Both the position numbers and the translations under genes were made by a program. From Vibrio azureus (GTDB taxonomy: Bacteria; Pseudomonadota; Gammaproteobacteria; Enterobacterales; Vibrionaceae): a stretch of DNA of 64,000 bases. The stretch spans positions 1,860,001-1,924,000 of the forward strand of contig NZ_CP018616.1 in the NCBI RefSeq assembly GCF_002849855.1, in the 5' to 3' direction. Shown piece by piece: positions 51,878 through 60,950 of the stretch; position 1 is the first letter of the stretch; every line of letters begins with the position of its first letter. The notes beneath the pieces are model-generated. The model had not been told where the DNA came from. It was given only the letters and a program-made list of their open reading frames with translations, and did no database searches.

Positions 51878-53245
51878 ATGCTTAATTGTCTTCTACTAAC
51901 ACAAGCCTTAATCATGCACGTTCAACCTAACTCTCAACAACTCATTGCCTGCGAAGAGTGCGGTTTAATTGTGCATATTCCTGATATAAGCCCAAGCCAC
52001 AGCGCTCAATGTCCCCGTTGCCAGCATTTATTAACCAAGATTATTGCAAGGCCATATCAAGGCGTCATCGCTGTCTCAATAGCCAGCCTCATTGCACTAA
52101 TTTTAAGTATTTCCTTTCCATTTATGTCGTTTAGCGTTCAAGGCATGACGCAACAAATCACACTATTACACGCAGCAGCAATGCTGGCTGAATATCACAA
52201 TGCCTTGCTTGGTGGTTTGCTCCTAGCCACTGTACTCATTTTGCCCGCTCTTTATATCAGCCTCATTTTATTTATGCATATTTGGGCAGCTCGATTGCCC
52301 CATCTACCTTTAAGCAAACGCCGAGCAAGGATAGCCAGAGTACTATGTAAGGTATTGTTTCAAGTTAAGCCTTGGTTAATGGTGGATGTATTTCTGATTG
52401 GGGTATTGGTTAGTCTAATTAAAATTGCAGCCTTAGCAACCGTCAGTATGGGCATTTCATTTTGGGCATTTTTTGCTTATGCTATTTTAGTGGTAAAGTG
52501 CATTACTATCGTTGATAAAAGTTGGCTTTGGGGGCATTTTATTCCTGCTAGAGCTATCCATAATGTCCATGCAGGGCAAAGCCACCTCAACCACAATCAC
52601 ATTGGCTGCCATGTTTGCCACCAGATTAACCCTATAAACTCGTGTAAATCTCATCATTGCATCCGATGTCGTACACCACTTAAGCCCTACAATCCTTCCA
52701 CCAGTTTACAGAAAGCTTGGGCTTTACTTATCGCTTCCGTGATTTTGTACCTCCCTGCTAATCTTTACCCAATGATGTATACCGTGAGTCTGGGACACTC
52801 ACAAGGCTCTACCATCTTAGAAGGTGTCATTTTACTCTGGAAATTGGGATCATACCCTGTCGCTGTAGTCATCTTTTTCGCCAGTATCTTCATTCCTATG
52901 GCAAAAATGTTGGCTTTGGGGTGGTTATATTACAACGCTAAAAAATCCCAATATTTAGCTCCCGATGTAAGTTTTTCGCGCCTCAAAATTTTTCGTATTA
53001 CCGAGCTCATCGGACGATGGTCTATGATTGATATCTTCGTCGTAGCAATATTAGTTGCGTTAGTACAACTTCAAAACCTTATGTCGATATATCCTGGTCC
53101 TGCTGCTCTTTCTTTCGCAGGTGTCGTTCTTTTAACGATGCTTTCAGCAATGTCGTTTGACCCTCGTATTTTATGGCAGTCACCTTCCAACAAAAGGCAA
53201 TCTCCCGCTTCTAACCCTTTAACTGAGATCACCGAACATGAGTGA
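51878..53245 (+). CDS. pqiA: Paraquat-inducible inner-membrane protein PqiA
   Basis: A 455-residue polytopic protein with eight or so transmembrane helices in two halves. Each half is preceded by a zinc-ribbon-like pair: CEECG...CPRC near residues 26-50 and CHVC...CIRC in the middle. PqiA is the inner-membrane partner of the PqiB MCE tunnel that moves lipids across the envelope. The start is uncertain: ATG 51878 (MLNCLLLTQ) follows GGAG closely, and ATG 51914 (MHVQPNSQQ) also fits the family. It overlaps pqiB by 8 bases. Confidence 0.92.
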   Translation: MLNCLLLTQALIMHVQPNSQQLIACEECGLIVHIPDISPSHSAQCPRCQHLLTKIIARPYQGVIAVSIASLIALILSISFPFMSFSVQGMTQQITLLHAAAMLAEYHNALLGGLLLATVLILPALYISLILFMHIWAARLPHLPLSKRRARIARVLCKVLFQVKPWLMVDVFLIGVLVSLIKIAALATVSMGISFWAFFAYAILVVKCITIVDKSWLWGHFIPARAIHNVHAGQSHLNHNHIGCHVCHQINPINSCKSHHCIRCRTPLKPYNPSTSLQKAWALLIASVILYLPANLYPMMYTVSLGHSQGSTILEGVILLWKLGSYPVAVVIFFASIFIPMAKMLALGWLYYNAKKSQYLAPDVSFSRLKIFRITELIGRWSMIDIFVVAILVALVQLQNLMSIYPGPAALSFAGVVLLTMLSAMSFDPRILWQSPSNKRQSPASNPLTEITEHE

Positions 53246-54884
53246 TAAAAACAATACAACCGCTCAAATACAGCCACAAAAGCAAATCTCTGCGATTTGG
53301 ATCATCCCTTTGTTAGCCCTAGTTATGGGGCTATGGATGCTTTATAAGTACATCGAAAGTACTGGCCCAGAAATCACTCTCATCCTACCAACTGCAGAGG
53401 GCATCGAAGCCAATAAAACGGAAATTAAAGCTCTGAATGTTAAAATTGGCACAATTACTAAAGTCCAACTCAGCGAAGACTACGATCACATCATTGCTAA
53501 AGCTCAAATGAACAAAGATGCAGCCAGGATGTTACGAAAAGATTCATTATTCTGGGTTGTAAAGCCACGCATCGGCCGCGAAGGTGTTTCAGGGCTTGAG
53601 ACGCTTTTATCAGGTGCCTATATTCAGCTTCAGCCTGGCCATGCAAAACAAGAACAACGTCTTTTTACAGTATTAAATGTACCGCCTGTTGCTCCACCAG
53701 ATGCCAAAGGTCTGCGGGTAATCTTGACCCATAAAGAGGCCGGAAAGCTCAACATTGGAGATCCTGTCATTTACCAAGGCTTTACTGTCGGTAGAGTTGA
53801 ATCTGCCACGTTTGATGTCAATCAACGTCAGGCTTTATATCAACTTTTCATCTTCAAACCATTTGACAGCTTAGTTCAAACTAGGACCCATTTTTGGCTT
53901 AGCTCAGGGATTGATCTCCAGCTAAATGCAGAAGGGTTTGATGTTAAGTTTGGTTCGATCGAGAGCATTTTAACTGGTGGAGTCACGTTTGGCCCAATAT
54001 CTGGTATGGCAAACGGTGAGCCATTAACCAAAGACTTAGCAAAATTCCGTCTTTATGATGATAAAAAGCAAGTCCGTGAAGGCATGTATGATGAATCGAT
54101 TAAATTTGTCATGATGTTTGAAGAGTCAGTGCGAGGGCTTAAACCAAAAGCACCTGTCGAATATCGTGGCTTACGCATTGGCACTGTACTGAAAGTACCA
54201 ATGAACTTACCTACCCCTGGTGAAGATTTTTCTGCAAAACGTATTCCAGTCCTGATCCGAATCGAAATCGGGCGTATCTATCGTGATTTTAGTAAAGCAT
54301 CATTACCAGAATTGCAAACAGCTCTCATAGAAGAGTTTTCTAAAGGACTCAGAGGAACATTAAAAACAGGTAACCTTTTAACAGGCGCTCTATATATCGA
54401 TACTGATTTTTACCCAGAAGATGCTCCTTATACACCTCGACAATATAAAAGTTTTGAAGTCTTCCCGACCAAGCAAGGTGGATTTGCTCAAGTCCAACGT
54501 CAAGTGAATGATTTCCTCAACAAAGTAAATCAGTTACCTATAGAAACCACTGTAGAATCACTTAACCAAACTCTTAAGCACTCAGAGCAAACTTTAGCGA
54601 CGATAAATCGAGTGGCGGACAGCGTTGACAAACTACTCAACCTGGAAGGTACACAAGCGATTCCTAATGATATTCGCCAAAGCCTTAATAAATTACAACA
54701 GACAATCGATGCCTATGGGCCCAATTCGACTATGTATAATGAAATGGAATCAAGCCTAAAACAGCTTGACCAAGTTATGATGGAATTTAAACCCATTCTC
54801 AAACAGTTGAATACAAAACCTAATGCCTTGGTTTTTGGTGAGCAAGCAATCGAAGACCCCATCCCTGTAAGAGGCCAACAATGA
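53238..54884 (+). CDS. pqiB: MCE-domain lipid transport protein PqiB
   Basis: A 548-residue protein with an N-terminal transmembrane helix (ISAIWIIPLLALVMGLWML, near 17-36) and three MCE/MlaD domains (about 40-140, 155-260 and 285-400), then a long helical C-terminus. PqiB hexamers form a periplasmic tunnel between the inner and outer membranes. The stop overlaps pqiC by four bases (ATGA). It matches PqiB of E. coli in length and order of domains. Confidence 0.94.
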   Translation: MSDKNNTTAQIQPQKQISAIWIIPLLALVMGLWMLYKYIESTGPEITLILPTAEGIEANKTEIKALNVKIGTITKVQLSEDYDHIIAKAQMNKDAARMLRKDSLFWVVKPRIGREGVSGLETLLSGAYIQLQPGHAKQEQRLFTVLNVPPVAPPDAKGLRVILTHKEAGKLNIGDPVIYQGFTVGRVESATFDVNQRQALYQLFIFKPFDSLVQTRTHFWLSSGIDLQLNAEGFDVKFGSIESILTGGVTFGPISGMANGEPLTKDLAKFRLYDDKKQVREGMYDESIKFVMMFEESVRGLKPKAPVEYRGLRIGTVLKVPMNLPTPGEDFSAKRIPVLIRIEIGRIYRDFSKASLPELQTALIEEFSKGLRGTLKTGNLLTGALYIDTDFYPEDAPYTPRQYKSFEVFPTKQGGFAQVQRQVNDFLNKVNQLPIETTVESLNQTLKHSEQTLATINRVADSVDKLLNLEGTQAIPNDIRQSLNKLQQTIDAYGPNSTMYNEMESSLKQLDQVMMEFKPILKQLNTKPNALVFGEQAIEDPIPVRGQQ

Positions 54885-55525
54885 GTGATAAGAAATCCGT
54901 AATCCGCAAACTGCACCTACTATTAGTTGCCACTCTACTCGCAGGATGCAGCAGTTCATCTGATACCGTGGTAAAGCAGTACCTTTTGCCCACCGCGGTT
55001 AATGAAACCATTAAGGTTGATCAACCATTCAAAGCCGATTTATCTCAGCCTTACCTTGTTGTACGCCCAGTTAAACTTACTGCGTTTCTGAATGGCCATG
55101 GAATCGTCTATCAAACTTCACCGAGTGAAATCGTTCAGGCGCGATATCATCAATGGGCGAATGATCTTTCAGCACAATTAACACAGCGTATTATCAATGA
55201 ATTAAGAAGCAAACAAAACGTAAAAAGTAAGCCGCTAAATTATTGGCCGATTGAAGTCGATAGCCTTATAAATCAAAGCCAAGCAGACCAATTACAGATC
55301 AATTTAACGCAATTTAATGGCAATTATCAGGGAGAAGCGTCAATCCAAGGTGAGTGGCAGCTGGTCAATCATGCCGGAAAAATCCTCATGGCGGAACCCA
55401 TCAAGATGACAACGCCATTAGCAGCCGATGGCTACGAGGCGCTCGTTGACGCACTTTCAGACTCCTTGAATAAAGTGATTTATCAATTGGCCTCCTCACT
55501 CTCGGCAACTACCCCACCTAAATAA
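54881..55525 (+). CDS. pqiC: Outer-membrane lipoprotein PqiC
   Basis: A 214-residue lipoprotein with lipobox LLAGC (Cys23) and a DUF330/ABC-transport auxiliary fold (QPYLVVRPVKLTAFLNGHGIVYQT, YHQWANDLSAQLTQRI). PqiC is thought to join the PqiB tunnel to the outer membrane. It is the last gene of pqiABC. A hairpin near 55610-55642 may end the transcript. Confidence 0.92.
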   Translation: MSDKKSVIRKLHLLLVATLLAGCSSSSDTVVKQYLLPTAVNETIKVDQPFKADLSQPYLVVRPVKLTAFLNGHGIVYQTSPSEIVQARYHQWANDLSAQLTQRIINELRSKQNVKSKPLNYWPIEVDSLINQSQADQLQINLTQFNGNYQGEASIQGEWQLVNHAGKILMAEPIKMTTPLAADGYEALVDALSDSLNKVIYQLASSLSATTPPK

Positions 55526-55609
55526 AATATTCAACATTCACTGCTATCACCAGTTCAAAGCTCATCAGGTCAAAAACTCAAGTAATATTGAAATAGCTCA
55601 AATAAATAA

Positions 55610-55642
55610 GGTCCCAAGTCCATAGAATCTGGTTTGGGACCA
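55610..55642. terminator. Hairpin between convergent pqiC and solute-binding protein genes
   Basis: The arms ggtcccaa and ttgggacc lie just beyond the 3' end of the minus-strand gene and 85 bases after pqiC. There is no clear T-run, so it is only a possible terminator. Confidence 0.45.
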
Positions 55643-55650
55643 AGGTTCAT

Positions 55651-57489
55651 TTAGAGCTTATAGTGCTCATCAATCACAGTTACCTCAGGAAAAATTTGTC
55701 CACTTTTGATCGCTTTTTGAGTTTGCTTTTTGTCTGAAGCATCTATCCAAAAGTTACCGATATCCATTGGGTGGAACATCCACTCCGTGTGTTTCGTCAT
55801 TCCACCTTGGGCAACTTTCAACCATCGCCAATGTGCATCCCGAGTATAAGGCACCATATAACCAGGGACGATAACATTCGCATTTTCGACATATTTTTGT
55901 ATTTGACGAGAAAGCTGATAACGTTTCTCTTGTTCAAACTCGTTGTCATATGCTTCTATAAGTTTATCTAAACTATCACTACTGTAGTTAGTATGAGCAT
56001 TGGTCTGTGCCTTGTTGGCGTTATCTGAGTGAAAATATTCCCAATAAGACGGAATTTCCCCTCCTCCCATATTTAAAAATGCCAGTTGATGCTTCTTCTC
56101 AAGGATATATTTAAATGCTGATGAGCCATCGACTAGGTTCAAATTAAACTCTAATCCGGCTAATTTTGCTTGCTCTTTCAGATAGGCAATTCGTGGAGTA
56201 TGTGATTGGTATCCATAAGTAATCGCAAAACTCAAGCGCTGCCCTTTTTCATTAATACGTACGCCGTCAGTACCAATGTTTGTAAACCCAGCGCTTTCGA
56301 AATGCTTAATGGCTTGCTCAGGGTTAAACTTTGGCGGGACATTGTTTGGATTGTCATATTTGCCATGACCAAAACCAAGTGCATGTGGCTTACGTAGATA
56401 ATCACCTCGCATGATGTTCTTTATCATACCGTCAAAGTCAGAAGCCGCAATGATACCTTTTCGAACGTCGGGATTATCCAGCAGAGGCATGGCCGTATTC
56501 ATCCACAAACCACCAGCGCCTTGAGGTACTTGGTTAAACCCCCAGTACTTCTGGATATACCCTTTTTTGTAAACATCACCATTGGACTTATCATGCCAGA
56601 AATGAGGTAAAACCATCTCAAAATAGTCCAGTTTACCTTTTTCAAAATGCTTAAGAGCAATATCTTCATCACGTATCACCATGATGCGAACTTTATCAAC
56701 ATTATATCGATTTTTGTAATAACGATTATTGTAACCCCACCACTTTTCACCCACATGTTTAAAAGTGACGCTCTTACCTTTCTTAACTTTGTCTAAATAA
56801 TATGGGGCAGCAGTGGGTTCTGCTTTAAAGTTAAATTTGCGTACGAAATTATCAGGCATGCCATCATTATTTTGATCGGTTTCACTTTTGAAGAAATGCT
56901 CTGGTCGCGGCTGAAAACCATTACTTGGCATGTTAATCAAAACCATAAGAGCATCTTGGCTTTGAGCAACCGCTAGGTTTACCTTAATGGTAAATTCATC
57001 AATTTTTTCAACACTTAGAACACTATTTGTGAAGAAGTCATTATACCAAGGGTCGATAATATCTTGCGATGTGTAGTATTTCATCATGAAAAGATAGTCA
57101 TCTGCGGTAATGCTCTCTCCATCAGACCATTTAGCCGTTTCATCTAATCGGAAATAAACCGTTTTATGATCATCGCCAAAAGCCCAAGCCTTCGCCAACT
57201 GCGGGATCCATTTACCTGTATTGGGATGGCGTTGCGCTAACTTAGGAGCTCCATCCATTAAATATTGACGCAGGCCTGAATTAGCATCGGGGCCGACACT
57301 GCGTAATGTTTGAGGAAAGCTAGTGATATAAGTCCGTAATGTTCCCCCCCTTAAAGCCTCATCAGAAGCAAAAAGAGGTTCATTACTGTTTGAGATCCAC
57401 TCTATATTATTGGGGAGTTGGCCCGCTTGAGTTTGAAAGCCTACCATCAGCATTGATGCTAAGATTTTAGTTTTATGGATTTTTTTCAT
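55651..57489 (-). CDS. Family-5 extracellular solute-binding protein (YejA-like)
   Basis: A 612-residue periplasmic binding protein with signal peptide (1 to about 22, ending TQA). The pattern LAKAWAFGDDHKTVYFRLDETAKWSDGESITADDYLF near residue 100-140 is the family-5 hallmark; GTLRTYITSFPQTLRSVGPDANSG near 48-71 resembles YejA. Such proteins bring peptides or related solutes to an ABC permease. No permease or ATPase genes are next to it, so its transporter must be elsewhere, or it serves another role. Monocistronic, with repeats upstream. Confidence 0.88.
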   Translation of the reverse strand: MKKIHKTKILASMLMVGFQTQAGQLPNNIEWISNSNEPLFASDEALRGGTLRTYITSFPQTLRSVGPDANSGLRQYLMDGAPKLAQRHPNTGKWIPQLAKAWAFGDDHKTVYFRLDETAKWSDGESITADDYLFMMKYYTSQDIIDPWYNDFFTNSVLSVEKIDEFTIKVNLAVAQSQDALMVLINMPSNGFQPRPEHFFKSETDQNNDGMPDNFVRKFNFKAEPTAAPYYLDKVKKGKSVTFKHVGEKWWGYNNRYYKNRYNVDKVRIMVIRDEDIALKHFEKGKLDYFEMVLPHFWHDKSNGDVYKKGYIQKYWGFNQVPQGAGGLWMNTAMPLLDNPDVRKGIIAASDFDGMIKNIMRGDYLRKPHALGFGHGKYDNPNNVPPKFNPEQAIKHFESAGFTNIGTDGVRINEKGQRLSFAITYGYQSHTPRIAYLKEQAKLAGLEFNLNLVDGSSAFKYILEKKHQLAFLNMGGGEIPSYWEYFHSDNANKAQTNAHTNYSSDSLDKLIEAYDNEFEQEKRYQLSRQIQKYVENANVIVPGYMVPYTRDAHWRWLKVAQGGMTKHTEWMFHPMDIGNFWIDASDKKQTQKAIKSGQIFPEVTVIDEHYKL

Positions 57490-57969
57490 GGTTACTTCCT
57501 TGTGTCTCGCTTACGAGTAAGTATGATATTCGAGTCTTCATCCCTGACCCTCATATACCCAAGTGACCTCAAAAGGCTATATTTAGCAAATGATCTTTGC
57601 GAGCGCGTCCTTGAGAGTCCTTGTGTATAAAGCATTCCATCGTATTGTTTGGGTATTTATAAAGCAACTGGCTGCTTACTCATCGTTACATTTTTGGTAA
57701 CCTTAATGATTTCAAGTGATCTTGGAGCAATAACAACGCTACGATCTTAGTAACCTCAACAATATAGTTAAATCTCAGCCTATTGCTTTTAATATATCCC
57801 CAAGTGACCACAAGATGCTTGATTCAGTGCGAGATAGAGGCCAACAAATAAAAAGCGAAACCTTTTGGCTCCGCTTTTAATCATTGCAAAAATTGTCCCC
57901 TAGTAATCACAGACACTTGATTGAAAGCGTCTTGAGGTCGCTTAGGTTGGTAACTACAGCCAGCATAAG
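57490..57969. other. Gene-free region with palindromic repeats
   Basis: About 480 bases. It contains degraded copies of the intergenic palindrome: 57553-57632 (acccaagtgacctcaaaagg ... tccttgtgtata), 57795-57833 (tccccaagtgaccacaagatg) and a half copy near 57915-57950 (gattgaaagcgtcttgaggtc). The hairpin 57847-57880 is the probable pyrF terminator. Confidence 0.55.
57847..57880 (-). terminator. Probable terminator after pyrF
   Basis: On the minus strand the hairpin aaaagcggagcc/ggtttcgctttt is followed by TATT. It lies about 90 bases after the pyrF stop. Confidence 0.55.
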
Positions 57970-58671
57970 TTATGCCGTGGCCAAGCTATCATTGATCGAT
58001 TGTAAAACACTTGCTGGGTCTGGCGCTTGAGTGATCGGTCGACCAATAACAAGATAATCAGAACCCGCTTGTATCGCATCAACAGGAGTCATGATACGGC
58101 GTTGATCGCCTTGTACAGAGCCTACAGGACGAATGCCGGGTGTTATCAGTTTAAACTCTTTGCCTAATTCATTTTTTAACAGGGAAGATTCTTGTGCAGA
58201 ACATACCACACCATCCAGACCCGAATTTTTAGCTAGCGCAGCTAAGCGAACAACTTGCTCTTGAGGTGCAAGGTTCAAACCAATACCAGCCAAATCACTT
58301 TGTTCCATGCTGGTGAGTACTGTTACGCCAATGAGTAATGGGCGATCTTTGCCGTAAGGCTCTAAGATCTCACGAGAGGCAACCATCATACGTTCACCAC
58401 CGCTAGCATGAACATTCACCATCCAAACACCAAGTTCTGCTGCAGCACGTACTGCTTTTGAACACGTGTTAGGAATATCATGAAACTTAAGGTCTAGGAA
58501 CACAGAGAAGCCGCGCTTATGTAGTTCCGTAACAAAACTAGGACCAAATAGCGTAAACATTTCTTTGCCCACTTTTAATCGACAAGACGCTGGATCAATT
58601 CTATCTACAAATGCCAGTGCCTCTGATTGATTATCATAATCCAGTGCGACGATAACTTTTTGGTCGATCAT
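57970..58671 (-). CDS. pyrF: Orotidine 5'-phosphate decarboxylase, PyrF
   Basis: A 233-residue TIM-barrel enzyme that makes UMP, the last step of pyrimidine synthesis. The catalytic Asp-Lys array is in [12 protein letters not shown] (about 58-69), and the phosphate loop [16 protein letters not shown] is near 185-200. It follows lapB as in E. coli, but a terminator-like hairpin lies between, so it probably also has its own promoter. Confidence 0.96.
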   Translation of the reverse strand: MIDQKVIVALDYDNQSEALAFVDRIDPASCRLKVGKEMFTLFGPSFVTELHKRGFSVFLDLKFHDIPNTCSKAVRAAAELGVWMVNVHASGGERMMVASREILEPYGKDRPLLIGVTVLTSMEQSDLAGIGLNLAPQEQVVRLAALAKNSGLDGVVCSAQESSLLKNELGKEFKLITPGIRPVGSVQGDQRRIMTPVDAIQAGSDYLVIGRPITQAPDPASVLQSINDSLATA

Positions 58672-58731
58672 TTCATCTCCTCATAATGTTTGGTTCTAAT
58701 TAAACGAATGATTCTATTCAAGTAAAAGATT

Positions 58732-58766
58732 AAAAAAATGCAGCGGACAATCTGTCAGCTGCATTA
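58732..58766 (-). terminator. Terminator after lapB
   Basis: On the minus strand atgcagctgaca pairs with tgtccgctgcat (one mismatch) and is followed by TTTTTTTAA. It lies 35 bases after the lapB stop. Confidence 0.8.
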
Positions 58767-58800
58767 ATATATCCAAGTGTTCTCAAAATATTTGGGTACA

Positions 58801-59976
58801 TTATTCACCGTCCAATCCGCGGATCGGTTTAATCGTTCCCCACCCTTTACATGAAGGGCAGTGCCAATAAAGTGAATGCGTCGAGAATCCGCATTTTCTG
58901 CAACGATAATGTGGTTTTACTTTTAACTGTTCTCCCACCATAGCTTGCAATGTTGATAAACTGTTTTTAGCACGACCATCTTCGGCCTCGGCAATATGGT
59001 AATCGATCAGACGATAAAACCCTTTCATCGTCGGGTTCTTGAGTAGCTGCTTTGTTAGCAAATCTTGTGCAGCGGCCAAACTTTCGTGATGAGCAACGAG
59101 TTGAGCCAACATTAATTCAGCAGATACACCGGCTTTTTTCTCAATACACAAGCGTAAAAATTCAACCAGTTCATCTTCTTGACCCAAATGGTGGTAGCAT
59201 TCCGCAATCGTCGGCAAAACGTCACTGACAAAGTCTTTGTCCTGATCTAAAACACCCGCCATATACTGTATGGTGCGTTTATAGTCTTCTGATTCAAGAT
59301 ATATTTTGCCTAAAGCGATACTTGCACGCACACACTTAGAGTCTTCTGATAAGGCCTTTTTAAAATGCTGAATTGCCTTCGCGGTGTTGCCATCACTTTG
59401 CTCCAACATCGCCTCTTCACACCAAAAGTGTGCGATATTGGTACGCATACGGGCGCGATTCTTTCCCAACTTAGCTAACTGGCTTGCGTAATGGATGGCT
59501 TTTTCCCACTCACGTGTCTGTTGATAGATAGTAACAAGTTGTTGGAGCGCGCTTTCACGATGGTCTGGCTCCTCGACTAGCTGCTCAAAGATTTTCTCGG
59601 CACGGTCTAAAAAGCCAGAAACCATATAGTCTTTTGCAAGCTGTTGGAGCGCGAGGTTCTTTTGCTCAAGAGTTAGCCCAGAACGAGAAATAAGGTTTTG
59701 GTGAATCCTGATAGCACGATCAACTTCGCCACGAGAACGGAAAAGATTACCCAACGCTAAGTGGGTATCTATCGTCTCATTATCAACCTGCAGTAATTCG
59801 ATAAAATGGTCAACCGCCTTATCTGATTGATCAGAAAGAAGGAGGTTAAGACCAGTCACATACTGACGTGATATCTGGTGCGATTGTTCCTGCTTATCTT
59901 GCTGAGCGCTTCTGTGCCCCATGTACCATCCATAGGCAGCAGCAATTGGCAGTAGCAAGAAGAGTAATTCAAGCAT
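58801..59976 (-). CDS. lapB: LPS assembly regulator LapB (YciM)
   Basis: A 391-residue protein: one N-terminal transmembrane helix (LELLFLLLPIAAAYGWYMG), TPR repeats filling residues 40-340, and a C-terminal rubredoxin-type metal site (CRKCGFSTH...CPSCKGWG). LapB promotes degradation of LpxC by FtsH and so controls lipopolysaccharide synthesis. It lies behind lapA, 21 bases apart, as in E. coli. Confidence 0.95.
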   Translation of the reverse strand: MLELLFLLLPIAAAYGWYMGHRSAQQDKQEQSHQISRQYVTGLNLLLSDQSDKAVDHFIELLQVDNETIDTHLALGNLFRSRGEVDRAIRIHQNLISRSGLTLEQKNLALQQLAKDYMVSGFLDRAEKIFEQLVEEPDHRESALQQLVTIYQQTREWEKAIHYASQLAKLGKNRARMRTNIAHFWCEEAMLEQSDGNTAKAIQHFKKALSEDSKCVRASIALGKIYLESEDYKRTIQYMAGVLDQDKDFVSDVLPTIAECYHHLGQEDELVEFLRLCIEKKAGVSAELMLAQLVAHHESLAAAQDLLTKQLLKNPTMKGFYRLIDYHIAEAEDGRAKNSLSTLQAMVGEQLKVKPHYRCRKCGFSTHSLYWHCPSCKGWGTIKPIRGLDGE

Positions 59977-59997
59977 TAACGTTAGGCCTTCTCTATA

Positions 59998-60312
59998 TTA
60001 TGCTTTCTTTACTGCGACTGATTTTGATACGGACTTCTCGTTCGATTGTGCTTCTTTTGGTTCGTATTTACGTAATTGTTTTTTCAGGTTCTTGATTTGG
60101 TGCTTTAACTTGATTTGTACCCAAATAGAAGCAACACCACAAATTGCAAAGCCGCTGACAAAAACCAGTCCTAATAAGGTTGAAAGGTGGAATTCGCTTT
60201 TCGCGATCAGAAAGCTAAAAGTGACAGGTGCTTGGTTTTGAGAGCCCAAGGCAAGTGCGATAAGAAAAAGCGCTAAAATGGCTATGCCTTTGATAATGGT
60301 GACAATGTTCAT
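59998..60312 (-). CDS. lapA: LapA (YciS), inner-membrane partner of LapB
   Basis: A 104-residue protein with two transmembrane helices (about 5-24 and 45-65) and a basic C-terminal coiled coil (QIKLKHQIKNLKKQLRKYEPKEAQ). DUF1049 family. The gene pair lapA-lapB is conserved; LapA is thought to help assembly of the LPS regulation complex. Confidence 0.93.
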   Translation of the reverse strand: MNIVTIIKGIAILALFLIALALGSQNQAPVTFSFLIAKSEFHLSTLLGLVFVSGFAICGVASIWVQIKLKHQIKNLKKQLRKYEPKEAQSNEKSVSKSVAVKKA

Positions 60313-60399
60313 ATTCCATCAACCTTTTAGGATTAAGTAGTTAAGATTATGCAGCAAAATGTTACTTTAAACCACGAATAATACCAATGCTCGAGTGGT

Positions 60400-60436
60400 A
60401 AAAAAAGCGGCATACTCAGATGTATGCCGCTTTTTT
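60400..60436 (-). terminator. Terminator after ihfB
   Basis: The perfect arms aaaaaagcggcata and tatgccgctttttt lie 20 bases after the ihfB stop. Confidence 0.9.
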
Positions 60437-60453
60437 GAACTACTTAGGGTATA

Positions 60454-60738
60454 TTAATTACCGATATTGACTCGCTCTCTGAGCTCTTTACCAGGCTTGA
60501 AGTGCGGGACGTGCTTGCCCTCTAATTCAACCTTATCACCCGTTTTAGGGTTACGACCGACTCGAGGTTCACGATAATGGAGAGAGAAACTACCAAAACC
60601 ACGAATCTCAATGCGATCGCCGCCTTCTAGAGTTGAGGCCATTTGCTCCAAGATATCTTTTACCGCGTCTTCAACCTCTTTTGCTGATAAATGTGTTTGC
60701 TCAGCACAAAGTCTTTCAATCAATTCTGATTTAGTCAT
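60454..60738 (-). CDS. ihfB: Integration host factor beta subunit, IhfB
   Basis: A 94-residue DNA-bending protein of the HU/IHF family, with the DNA-binding arm [45 protein letters not shown]. It pairs with IhfA (elsewhere) to bend DNA at specific sites. It follows rpsA, as in most gammaproteobacteria. Confidence 0.97.
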   Translation of the reverse strand: MTKSELIERLCAEQTHLSAKEVEDAVKDILEQMASTLEGGDRIEIRGFGSFSLHYREPRVGRNPKTGDKVELEGKHVPHFKPGKELRERVNIGN

Positions 60739-60910
60739 AATTATCCTCTTTGGGTATCTTTGTTACTTATTATAGTAAGTAATACTAATTCCAACAAACA
60801 CTTGCTAGTGCATTTAGGCAAGATTTACTCAAAGTAAGTTTTTATATATGCCTTTTTCATAGCATAGTTTATCAACATTAGTATTACTACTTTAAAAATA
60901 GATACGTATA

Positions 60911-60936
60911 AAAAAGGAGCCTTGCGGCTCCTTTTA
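60911..60936 (-). terminator. Terminator after rpsA
   Basis: The arms aaaaggagcc and ggctcctttt with a short ttgc loop lie just beyond the rpsA stop. Confidence 0.9.
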
Positions 60937-60950
60937 GCTTTAGCGAGTAA

